Positions 43,201-50,619 of a stretch of DNA of 64,000 nucleotides are shown here, piece after piece. Within the stretch, counting starts at the first letter, position 1, and every line of letters starts with the position of its first letter. The DNA is taken from assembly GCA_023634235.1 (NCBI GenBank), contig JAMKCF010000007.1, positions 6,333,630 through 6,397,629 of the forward strand, read 5' to 3'. The position numbers were made by a program, and so were the translations under genes. The notes under the pieces were generated by a model. That model saw nothing but the letters and a program-made list of their open reading frames with translations, ran no database searches and had not been told where the DNA came from. This DNA comes from Pisaster brevispinus. Lineage: Eukaryota; Echinodermata; Asteroidea; Forcipulatida; Asteriidae.

Positions 43201-45526
43201 CTTTTGGACTTGCTACCAAAATTGGACGGAGCAGTTTGATTGGTTAAGAATCGTGAAGACATGAATATTCATCATACATCTTACAACGGCAAGTCACATG
43301 AAGCAAAAGGAGCTACCAGGCGCACACCGCATACTTTGATAGGAGGTTTATTATCGATAGTAAAATTTTATGATAATGCATTGGTCAAATTTATCTTAAC
43401 AGAAAATTAAGAAATTGTTATAATGATTAAAATATTATGCTTTTTATATTGATGTTGGCATATAAACTGTCATTAAAAAAACACACACAACAAAAAGATA
43501 CATTCCCATGTTTATAATGAATTTTTCAAATTTTGTCAGACGAGCTACCATTAGCCCTCTATATGGCAACTTTTGCATATGCAATGTATAATTCTCCATA
43601 TATGAATATTCAAATGGAACAAGCTACTCAAGTCGTTAGAGATGACAGACCTTGCCACGCGCTACCTACGGCTGTTGCATGAACGTATAATCGCACTGTG
43701 ACTGTTGCATGAACGGCAGGGTGTGTGTTTGTAATAGGCAGCGCTGGCAGACAAAATAGACACTGACTAACGGCTTGTCATCAAGTCTATATGACATACG
43801 TGGCTCCTCGTAAAACCTGGAAAAATGGTTTGACCTATAATTTACGCTCTTCTGTTGCAATGTATTACAATGCATTTTGGGGGCCAGGCCCGGTATTCAC
43901 GAAACTTAACTTAGTGGAGTACTTAAGTTTTCACTTAAGTCTTAAGCACCCCGCTAACTTAAGTCGGGCTCAAGTAGCTATTCACTATACTTCTAAGTAC
44001 CCCACTTATCTTAGTACCCCACTTAAATCTTTAAAAAATGAAGTTGTTTAAATCAAGTTAGTGCACATGACTGCACAAAACATACGTCATCAATGGTTCC
44101 TATGATGAATCAGACCCAATCAATCAATTATAATTACCCCAAGACTAGAATGGTGATATTTTTTTCGCAACAGCAATGCCACAGATGGCGGGTGCGGAGA
44201 TTATTTTTTAACATAAATATACTGTGTTTCCTTTATTTTGTTTGCGCAACACGTAAAAAAGCCGCCATGACACCCCAGTTAAGTCAGGTCGGACCGCACT
44301 TGGATTTGAGACGCGAAAGTAAGCGGGGCACTACGAGCAAATGCTTTGTGAATACCACTTAGTCAGTAAGATTCGTCTAAGTTTGGTATTTAAAACTCTG
44401 CATGACACCATAACAAAAAATCACACCATTTCACCCTGCCTTATACTTTTTAAGTAACAGTTTAATTTTAGCGTGTAATACATTTCTGTGAAGAACCAAA
44501 TCACTTTTAAATCACCCAATCACTTTTTAATCACCCAAAGCATTAGATATAGACCCCTTTGACTAAATAAAATCAATTCAAGCAAAATTGTATTTTGAGA
44601 TGAGCCCACATGTCTCTTTCTGCTCAATCAACCATTTCTTTGAATAACACACTTTGTTTACACAACTTAGCAAGGCTGAGTAATTTCTGTACAATTCCTA
44701 TGGGAATTCATGGAGAGCGGGTCATTGCTGGATTGTGTCAGTGAAAAACAAACCCCGGGTAGTGATAAGACATTTGGCATGCTATTTGGCTAGGTGCAGT
44801 TGAAGAAATTGGAATTTTTTTGATGTTTTGAAGAAAAAAATGGCGGAGTACCGACTTTTTTTTATTAAAAACTGTTACTCAATAAGTGAGCGATAGTGTC
44901 ATTGAGTGTTAAGTGGGGTGCTTATTATTTTGTGAGTTGCGTGAATACGGCCCCAGTGGCTCTTCGAGAAAAACGCAAAAAGCAGTTACTGGGATAAAGG
45001 CCCAATAATTTGACATTTTAAGATATGTGGCTCTCTGTGAAAACGGTGACGAATTGTCCTTGACCTTACTGAGTTTGTCCTAATGTCAGGCATGATTCCT
45101 CTTTGGAGAAAAAGTATACGAATATTTCATCGAGTAAAGGGGCTGACCTACATTATTGTACACATGGTGTATATGTAGGCTTTAAGTTAGATTTCAGGCT
45201 ATTTCCTTACAACTTGTCTGATTTTCAAAGGGCACAACAATCAGAATTCGCCTGAATTGGGAAGAATACTATGCATGTACAGTACGGTGGGAAGTACTGA
45301 GTACAGTGCTTAATTAACACACATTGGTGTGTGGGTAAAACACAAATAATATTCTCCCGTCTTCTTAGAGAACACACAGAAATTTAGCTTTGTTTAAAAT
45401 CAAGTCGTGTAAACACTTACATGTAAGATTGAGGCACCAGCAGGATAGCGGGCAAAACCACACGAGGATTCCAAAAAGAAATATCCACAGGGCTTTCTCC
45501 AGCAACATTCCCTCGCAGTGAGCCAT
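27942..45526 (-). CDS. F-type lectin/PAN protein, copy B (exon 1 uncertain)
   Basis: Exons 2-5 (30920-31051, 29653-29742, 28506-28772, 27942-28216) are intact, all phase 1, with good splice sites. They encode the lectin domain, including the His, both ligand Arg residues in NRGDCCNER and the PAN cysteines, plus an N-glycosylation sequon (VNLS) missing in A. The local signal exon is destroyed: only about 17 bases and an altered donor survive at 35683-35705, next to transposon-end sequence. The nearest intact signal exon is 45421-45526, which joins in phase and would give 289 residues with a 14.4-kb first intron. Alternatively the gene is a non-secreted fragment, or exon 1 at 45.4 kb belongs to a lost copy. 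Exons 2-5 are certain; the gene model is not. Confidence 0.6.
28506..28772 (-). CDS. copy B exon 4, second half of the lectin domain
   Basis: 267 bp, two codons shorter than in A. The loop between YVSVDD and LTLCEV reads AVPTADSKS. Ligand Arg in CCNERL is conserved. Confidence 0.85.
28773..29652. other. copy B intron 3
   Basis: Contains a TCC/TTC pyrimidine tract at about 29142-29180 and a perfect X-box palindrome (listed separately). No exon. Confidence 0.6.
29559..29572. promoter_or_regulatory. X-box-like palindrome (RFX motif) in copy B intron 3
   Basis: GTTGCCATGGTAAC fits the RFX consensus GTNRCC-N2-RGYAAC. It lies 80 bases past exon 3 in transcript sense. C has the identical word; A has one changed base. 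Function is unproven. Confidence 0.35.
29653..29742 (-). CDS. copy B exon 3, lectin domain core
   Basis: 90 bp encoding DDLHPWWKVDLGTNHCLGRI and TLVNRGDCC; identical in protein to copy C, one substitution (S to L) from A. Confidence 0.88.
29743..30919. other. copy B intron 2
   Basis: Non-coding, closely similar to copy C intron 2. It contains the CAGTCTCGAACGTATTCAAA repeat also found in A and C. Confidence 0.6.
30920..31051 (-). CDS. copy B exon 2, start of the lectin domain
   Basis: 132 bp with acceptor CTTTCAG and donor TCC T|GTAAGTG. Encodes LDLRGMRATQVSTITHNG through SCSHS. Confidence 0.86.
31052..33429. other. proximal part of copy B intron 1
   Basis: Aligns with A, skipping the A-specific insertion at 15.3-18.9 kb. 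Near 33100 there is a tRNA-like fragment (GTCGTGAGTTAGAATCTCAC) with a weak B box. No exon. Confidence 0.5.
33430..33835. repeat. local ~230-bp tandem duplication in unit B
   Basis: TGTGTAGAAACTTGATAATA through TTCGGTTATTCC is repeated starting near 33680 with small changes; A (about 20560-20730) and C have it once. Both B copies carry GCTACGTTTGCGCATTTCGC. Confidence 0.7.
33889..35158. mobile_element. 1.27-kb element with CACTGCAAAAA ends and TA duplication
   Basis: Terminal inverted repeat CACTGCAAAAA at 33889, its inverse ending at 35158, flanked by TA (33887-33888, 35159-35160). Next to the ends TTGGTCAAA and TTTGACCAA words recur in both orientations; the middle has many TTGGGCAA words. 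The uninterrupted site is present in A (about 20775) and C (about 61758), so this is a B-specific insertion. It contains a short frame, see 34321. It lacks a transposase. Confidence 0.8.
34321..34425 (+). other. 34-codon exon-like frame inside the TA-flanked element
   Basis: ATGGCGAGTCCAGAAGTTGC opens MASPEVAVTVSSLLKEQVAP and then VVVDPFEG. At 34402/34403 the sequence GAAG|GCAAGT matches the rare but real GC-type splice donor. The segment is GC-richer than the rest of the element and preceded by AAA. It may be a host first exon captured by the element. Not recognised. Confidence 0.3.
35683..35705 (-). pseudogene. remnant of copy B signal exon
   Basis: TGTTGGAGCCTCAATCT matches the last 17 bases or so of exon 1 in A and C, then GACGC|GTGAGTG replaces CACAA|GTAAGTG. 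Everything upstream, including the start codon and the CRE, is replaced by CAGCGGCGTAGCCACGGGGG, a type of sequence found at transposon ends. Confidence 0.7.
35701..35830. mobile_element. transposon-end fragment with G-tract replacing copy B promoter
   Basis: ACAGCGGCGTAGCCACGG is followed by about 23 G, then TGCCCCAATTTTTTTTCCAG and repeated TGCCCACAGA. Homology to A resumes at about 35815 (A 22326). About 0.9 kb of A-type sequence is missing here. The second end of an element is not seen. Confidence 0.45.
35960..38105. other. 2.1-kb segment found only in unit B
   Basis: Between homology to A at about 22445 and the AT-rich satellite, B has unrelated sequence. It includes three or more diverged ~165-bp repeats of the type CATAACTCCTTATTGCAACG with TGGATGGGCTAAAACAATGT (about 36240-36800) and the 166-codon frame listed next. 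Confidence 0.6.
37562..38137 (-). CDS. uncharacterised intronless ORF (166-191 codons)
   Basis: The longest non-repetitive frame in the window. The first ATG at 38137 lies in repeat DNA; a more natural start is 38062, giving MTTFKKTLQSQ and 166 residues. The middle is basic (NMLPKKRKLSSRV, a possible nuclear localisation signal) followed by acidic MENDEDDVNKYLYIKGRGLM and a rather basic C-terminal part ending in KKNVEVL. No signal peptide or membrane segment. Base composition is richer in GC than the flanks, as in real coding DNA. It sits in a B-only insertion, so a retrocopy or a transposon-carried gene is possible, although I see no poly(A) tail. I do not recognise the family. Confidence 0.35.
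   Translation of the reverse strand: MRRSEWVRVPPILLNSLLWFTVIRFMTTFKKTLQSQSVICTLPESFQTERIKKLASLATTNMLPKKRKLSSRVTMENDEDDVNKYLYIKGRGLMGRKLLLMFPRSCPTFVDLQFVRKTNTTHSKETFNFTGQPELPFKTAQSTDAFLQSRRVKTVQNHMKACIKITKSAYLILEPGFIKRSLLFKKNVEVL
38106..38870. repeat. AT-rich degenerate satellite, unit B
   Basis: Same family as 22866-23560, entered by the same GTGGGACTCGAACCC word. It is longer than the A copy, with extra units around 38580-38780. Confidence 0.75.
38871..40147. other. distal flank of unit B, left part
   Basis: Aligns with A 23561-24200 but has two additional blocks (about 39545-39700 and 39719-39757). The additions are open in one frame for 82 codons (39512-39760, including CTYYREPSELGTCLSLAIYP). 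Not recognised; could be a degraded exon lost from A. Confidence 0.4.
40148..40573. mobile_element. 426-bp fold-back MITE with 9-bp target duplication (Mutator-like)
   Basis: About 105-bp inverted repeats begin TAGCCTTTAGTCAAGGCGCA and end with the inverse. TTTTCGACC is duplicated at 40139-40147 and 40574-40582. Unit A at about 24210 has the empty site with a single TTTTCGACC. Long terminal repeats plus a 9-bp duplication fit the Mutator superfamily. No coding content. Confidence 0.85.
40583..41765. other. distal flank of unit B, right part
   Basis: Homologous to A 24215-25380, with small indels that break every longer frame. No gene seen. Confidence 0.5.
41766..41912. repeat. AAC/ACC-type impure microsatellite
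   Basis: A-rich AAC units change to ACC units with frequent interruptions; the counterpart of the purer array at 25386-25520. Confidence 0.85.
41913..42663. other. spacer between units B and C, left part
   Basis: The first part (to about 42125) resembles the sequence at about 19790-19860 and 32550-32610 (CACTCAAAATCACCAAA...TCTCGTATGC). The remainder is unique AT-rich DNA without a gene. Confidence 0.45.
42664..43072 (+). repeat. tRNA-Leu-derived SINE
   Basis: The head GTCGTGGCCGAGTGGATAAG...ACTCAAGCT...GGGTTCGAGCC has A box (42668-42678), B box (42727-42737), a long variable arm and a CAA anticodon loop, so it derives from tRNA-Leu(CAA) or a similar class II tRNA. The ~300-bp body follows (AAGCAAGACACTTAACCATG, TCGGATGGGACGTAAAGCCG) and the tail ends in ATTATTATT. 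A decayed relative is at 48336-48600. Confidence 0.85.
43073..43884. other. spacer, no gene recognised
   Basis: AT-rich; the short frames do not resemble known proteins. Confidence 0.45.
43885..44955. mobile_element. ~1.07-kb MITE with GGCC..GTATTCACG ends
   Basis: The left end GGCCCGGTATTCACGAAACT and the right end, read inverted, GGGGCCGTATTCACGCAACT correspond, and inside them TAAGCACCCC(G/A)C is inverted as well. CCAG may be the target duplication but this is ambiguous. The left arm has several AAGTACCCCACTTA-type repeats. No coding content seen. Confidence 0.55.
45421..45526 (-). CDS. diverged intact signal-peptide exon of the lectin-PAN family
   Basis: ATGGCTCACTGCGAGGGAAT at 45526 runs to ACA T|GTAAGTG at 45421: 35 codons plus one base. 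It encodes MAHCEGMLLEKALWIFLFGI and LVWFCPLSCWCLNLT, and similarity to A and C extends about 130 bp to each side. It would splice in phase to exon 2 of copy B. No exons 2-5 of another copy exist between it and B, so it either serves B or is left over from a deleted fourth copy. Confidence 0.7.
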
Positions 45527-47366
45527 ATTGACAAACCATAAACTGGTATCACAACAACCTCTTCACAACGATGCAAAAATTAGCGTCGAGTTCCATGCAA
45601 GCTTATACATTTGATTGGCGTCAACCTACATGTAGTGCTGAACACGCACATGCGCATATTAAGGTCTCACGGAGTTGGTTGAGGGAAAGTGTGGGGGCAT
45701 GTATACCTTGTCTCCCCCTCTCCCAACTCCCTCTTTTAATTCTCATCCAATTCGCATTCCCCGATGACCGAGATTTGTGTTTGCAAATTTGTTGGTTGCC
45801 GTCCTTGCGTAAGTGTTTTATACATGTTCATGTATATGTATATTTTTGTCATTATATACACCCCAGTGTAGTGATTGGCGTATGGGATCTCCTTGGTCAG
45901 CTGTTATGCAAGATCGTATGGTGGCCCTGAAGGGACATCGTATTTCGCAAGTATGTGCGTATAATTATTTAACCTGTATTTTCCCACTATTTGGTCCATT
46001 GGGGGTGTTTGTTGGTTTGTTGGGGTGTTTGTTTTTTGTTTGTTTGTTTGTTGGGGTGTTGGGGTGTTTGTTTTTATTATTTTTTTTAACTTATTTTTTT
46101 AATTTTATTTATTTACTTATTTAATTTAGTTTATGTATTTACTTATTTTTATATATATGTACACTTTGGTCCCATGTACTCTTGCTTTCACATGCGTAAA
46201 TAAACAAACTTGCGCACCTTAACGGGTTCGAATAAGCGCGAGACGTACACAGTTTATTACTCTCGGCAAAAAATTATTTTGGAGGGAATTGAAGTATCTC
46301 AAACATCAAAAGTAAATTTGAGGGTCGGGTGTAGTTTATTCATAGCGTGCCCAGGCTCTTTAAGTCTTCAAGAGTGCTGCTACATTTGTATCAAAGATTT
46401 GTTTTCCAGATCTGGTAGTGTATTAATCAGAAATTTCCGGGCTTGCAGTTGAGCCCATGGCACGTCCGGTTTTTGTGGATATTATTGTTACCGAATTGGA
46501 AGCAGTTTCTTCACATAGTCTGTTCCAATGCAAGAGTCTGCTTTTTGAAAGAGATCTCGACCCTTCCCCTATTCATGCGTTGTTCCAATCTTGACTCCAA
46601 TTCCTGCCTCTTGATGATTATACTCCCCAAGGGCGAGTTTGGTTAACACAAGTGAAGCATTGGTACCCAATCTGTCCCGGTTTTACGTGTATGAGGTTTG
46701 TTAGGTTATTCCCCAGTGTGGATGGGAGGTTGGTTACAATGGCGGTGTCCGATTCAGTGACACGCTATGACTGTTGACTTGAACCCCCCCCCAAAAAAAG
46801 GTAAATAATTTGTACACGTTATTTTATGGGTGTGGTCCGTGCCAGTTTATTATATTCGCAATGTTTGTCACCGTGACAGATGTGTTTGGCGAATGTATTT
46901 TAAGGGTGACCAAATGAACAATTTTGACGATTGCTTTACTAGAAGTGCGTATAGTAAAGTGGGACTGATTTTTTTCCATGGCAGACTTTCTTCTAAGCAA
47001 AAATTTTAACATTGTTAACCACTATTCACGATTACCTCTAGTACTGCAATATTTGATATTCAATATTAAAATGCATGTCTAATGACATAGCAATTTAAAT
47101 TTGCGGAACAAAAACAGTGGAAAAAACAAAACACTTTCGGGGGGAAATTGAACCGTGACATTTTTTCTAAACTTTGGATAAGAGGAAAGGGGCACATCTT
47201 TAAACTTGTTCAGCTGTTATTTTTACAATTCTGATTTAATGTGATAATTTTGATAGGAAGTGTACTTGCGTGAAAACTTTGGGAGTGAGATTTTACATTG
47301 AAACATATCCATTCTTGATTTTTTAGAAATGATAACTCTTGTGTACTTTCTAGTTTTAAATTTTAA
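45527..47366. other. spacer upstream of the 45.4-kb signal exon
   Basis: Homology to the A/C promoter region extends to about 45660 (CACGCACATGCGCA). Beyond that are T/G-rich runs (TTTGTTTGTTTGTTGGGGTG at about 46040) and unique DNA. Near 46150-46230 a TTTGGTCCCATGTACTCTTG word relates to the intron 2 repeat. No gene recognised. Confidence 0.45.
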
Positions 47367-47868
47367 TGAAGAAAATTGGTGATCATAGTAAAACATGGGA
47401 ATTTATTAGCGCCAATATTGCAATTAATTTTGTAGTGGGGAAATATGGAACATTTGGGGTAATTTGCCTTTGATAATAATTTGTATTAGCATGGAATTCG
47501 GCACAGAGTCAGAGTATGTCATGAGAAAGATATCTGGCTAGAGTACCACAACAGATTTGAAAATTGCAACAGGCAATTTCAAATTACTCTTTGTAAATGT
47601 CAGCATCCATAGTTTTCTGTCTTTGTCCCTAATCGATTTGGGAGAGATTCTAGACATGGTCCTGTAACTGCGGCTGTGCCACAACTTTATCCAATAAACA
47701 TACAAAAACATAAGGCTAAGCAGGCGACACCAACTATTAACTAGGCGGGGCTTATTCCTCACATACTTTCGTAAAAGTAGCTATTGATATGCAAATGAGT
47801 TGTCCTATGCGGTGTTTTGGATTGCTCTTCTACAGCCAGCATGACTGTGCTCTGTACATACAGTTGAT

Positions 47869-48200
47869 GTGTGTGTAGTATGGCCGATCGAACAACATGG
47901 CCGGAGTTCAGCTTGCGGATTTGGACCTCGCCTTTCCTACGAACAATACAACATTTCTCTATACGAGAACAGGCTCATTCCATTGCTGCCTGTTATGGGA
48001 CAACTCATAGACTTGAACCGAACCTCAGAGGCAATCAAAATTGCCTTAAAGTTCTTACAATTTACCGAAGAAGTTGCTGTAGTTGGTGATGGGAGGTCTT
48101 GCACCGGGGAATAGCAAAGTTAACGAGCGCGGCAGGGCCGCTGTGCTGATGGGAACCCGACGCGGGACAAGACCCACGTACGGCCTTCTCCTTTAGGTGA
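47869..48200 (+). other. exon-like open segment, unit C copy
   Basis: Counterpart of 8534-8866. The MAGVQLADLDL frame and the frame MGGLAPGNSKVNERGRAAVL are retained, but near the end CCCAACGCGGG is changed to CCGACGCGGG and the good donor becomes CTTTAG|GTGAGA, so the downstream reading frame differs from unit A. Confidence 0.25.
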
Positions 48201-48335
48201 GATAACATTTGTTTGGAAATTTGTTGATTTTGAGTTCTTTAAATATGAGTTCTTTAAATATTTTAAGTTTAATTACTAGTTTAATTTGTCACCTTGGCTG
48301 AAGTTGTCTACCAGAGTTGGGATTCAGTACGTTTT

Positions 48336-48600
48336 GTGAGTCGAGCCGATCCGAGAGGTCTAGTCCACCGAGCACAAGCTCTGGTGTTGTCAGAGTGTGG
48401 GCTCCAATTCCGGCTATGACACTTGCGCTCTTGAGCAAGGCACTCAAACGCTTCGTAAAAAGTTGGGAAGGTAGTGCATTCTGCTCTACCAGCCGGGGTC
48501 TTAGTGGATGATACCCATGCCTACTTCCTTACAGGCTGTGAAGAGGGTAACCCAGTTTGAGACCAAGAAGTATAGGTGGCAAAAACCCCTGGTGAATGTT
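48336..48600 (+). repeat. decayed SINE of the tRNA-Leu-like family
   Basis: GTCGAGCCGATCCGAGAGGT, GCACAAGCTCTGGTGTTGTC and GAGCAAGGCACTCAAACGCT parallel the head and body of the SINE at 42664. The B box is degraded (GGCTCCAATTCCGG). Confidence 0.5.
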
Positions 48601-50344
48601 GATTTTGGGGTCGACAGCCCAAATCAGTTAAGTGTATAGCCCTCACCTAGAAGTGGTTGCCCAGCCTTGTGATCTTAGCAGATGTCTCATAAAAAAAAAA
48701 CCTTGGCAGTTTCTGCGTTGATGAATAATATTGTACAAATCCTTGTAATTATTAACCTTCATTATCTGATAGACTCCGAAGAATGGTCACAGATTTTCAA
48801 ACATAAAAAAAACTTCACAGTTTATGCTTATTACTATTGTTATTAATGTTATTGGTTTATTTCATCAAACAAGAACGTGAAGGAATGTACAGTACGGCAA
48901 CTGATTGAATTGCACTATACAATGATACATAAACAAGGTTATAAAGAAAGGAGTTAAGTAATTTATTCATATTAGACAAACATAACAAGAAAAAACACTA
49001 TCAAGAGGACAAAACAAGAAAAATATGTTCTTGAACATATTTTCAAAAGTGCACTATACAGTGGTACATTAAAAATGTTAATAAAAAGTCGAGTAGAATA
49101 TTTGACAAATATGACTAAACAAAATATCAATACAATAAAAAGGGGTACAGAAAAACCCCAAAACAGGATTATAGTAAAAAAAACTTACATATAGTCCCAG
49201 GCATAATGTTTACCACTGCTTGCTCAGCGACTTATTTAAGCTAGGAATACAACTTAACTGTTCTGGTAACTGTTAGTTCTGCATTGAACAATAGTTAAGT
49301 GGTATAGAGAGACGGGAAGGAGGCCGGTCCTCTATTTAAAAATGACGAGCATTTACCAGAATACAATAAATACAAAATCCACATGATGATGTCTAAAATA
49401 TAAATTGATCTCCCGCACTTGAACTGATTTTAATCTTCCATTTAATAGCACACAATACAAAATAGCACTAACAGTAGCACTAAAGTAACACAGTCACTTA
49501 TAAAGTGCGAAAGATCCACACGACACGAGGCTGGCTATACACATGCACAAGTTTACATTATCTCGATTGAAATAGCTACAAAGCAGTACTTACAGATAGC
49601 TCTATAACACTATCCCTACAACAATAGAGAGAAATACCACTCGAAAATAAATGTGCTCTCTCTCTCTCTCTTTGGTAATTTACCCAAACACTCAAGTTGC
49701 TCCTCAGTCAGGCTAGAAAACCAGACAGGAGATGCACAACCAATGACAGGTGCACAATATTCTGAGGTCACAACCCAGTATATTACACCGATTCAGCTGA
49801 CGTAGAAAAACTAATGTTTTCGATTAAAAGATTTGCACATGAAATCTATTTGGGATGCCTACATTCCCTCTACATGAACACCGGGGAGTTTTAGGCAAGA
49901 TCATTGGTTTTAAAAGGCAAATCATCTATATGGAAATGCAGGTTGACAGGAACCCACTTTTAAGCAGACAGTCATAAAATTGCACTTTGTTGGGTTTAAA
50001 CGCATCAAGTTATTATCAGACCATTGTCTGCAGTTGTCAAGTTTAACGCAATATTTGCTAAAATGATGTAACGTAAGTTTAAGCTGACTGCAACTACCAA
50101 CAATTTACTGCCTTCGAGTTTAAAACACCAGTCTTCTCATTTCAATCACCACTGTCTTTTGTTCATACTTTGTACGCAATAATAATGTACAGACCACAGA
50201 TGAATAACCAGATGATGTACAGCATATACACATGTAATGTCACACTACTAATGCGTTACAATATAATAACAGTAAATTTATTTTATATAAACTAAATCGA
50301 TGAATTCAGTTATTGTTAGTTAGAACTAATAAGTCATTAATGGT
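48601..50344. other. 3' flank of lectin-PAN gene C
   Basis: Almost identical to 26232-27941, including the CT microsatellite at about 49655 and a candidate minus-strand AATAAA at 50277-50282, 63 bases beyond the stop. Confidence 0.55.
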
Positions 50345-50619
50345 CTAGCCACGGACTACTGCGTACACCAAGCAGTCTGGCTGATCATCTGCCTTCAAGT
50401 CTCCAGCCTTTACATCGTAGAGCCTGCACTGACCAGAAGTCATGACGTAGTCGAAAGACAAACACCCGTTATTCATCTTACAACTCAGGAAACAGTGCAT
50501 GAGTGACTTCAAGTGAATGACCGATAGAGGGCGTGGACTGGCAATACATTTCCCTTCGAAAAGCAATGAGGATAATATCATGCAAGCGCTGGCGAATGGA
50601 GTGTTCATAGTCGTTGCAG
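50345..50619 (-). CDS. copy C exon 5, PAN/Apple domain and stop
   Basis: Seven cysteines as in A and B. The conserved NNEC of the PAN core is NNGC here and the residue after VIH is Leu in place of Met. The same frame continues upstream without a stop for some 75 codons through intron sequence, which is chance. Confidence 0.85.
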
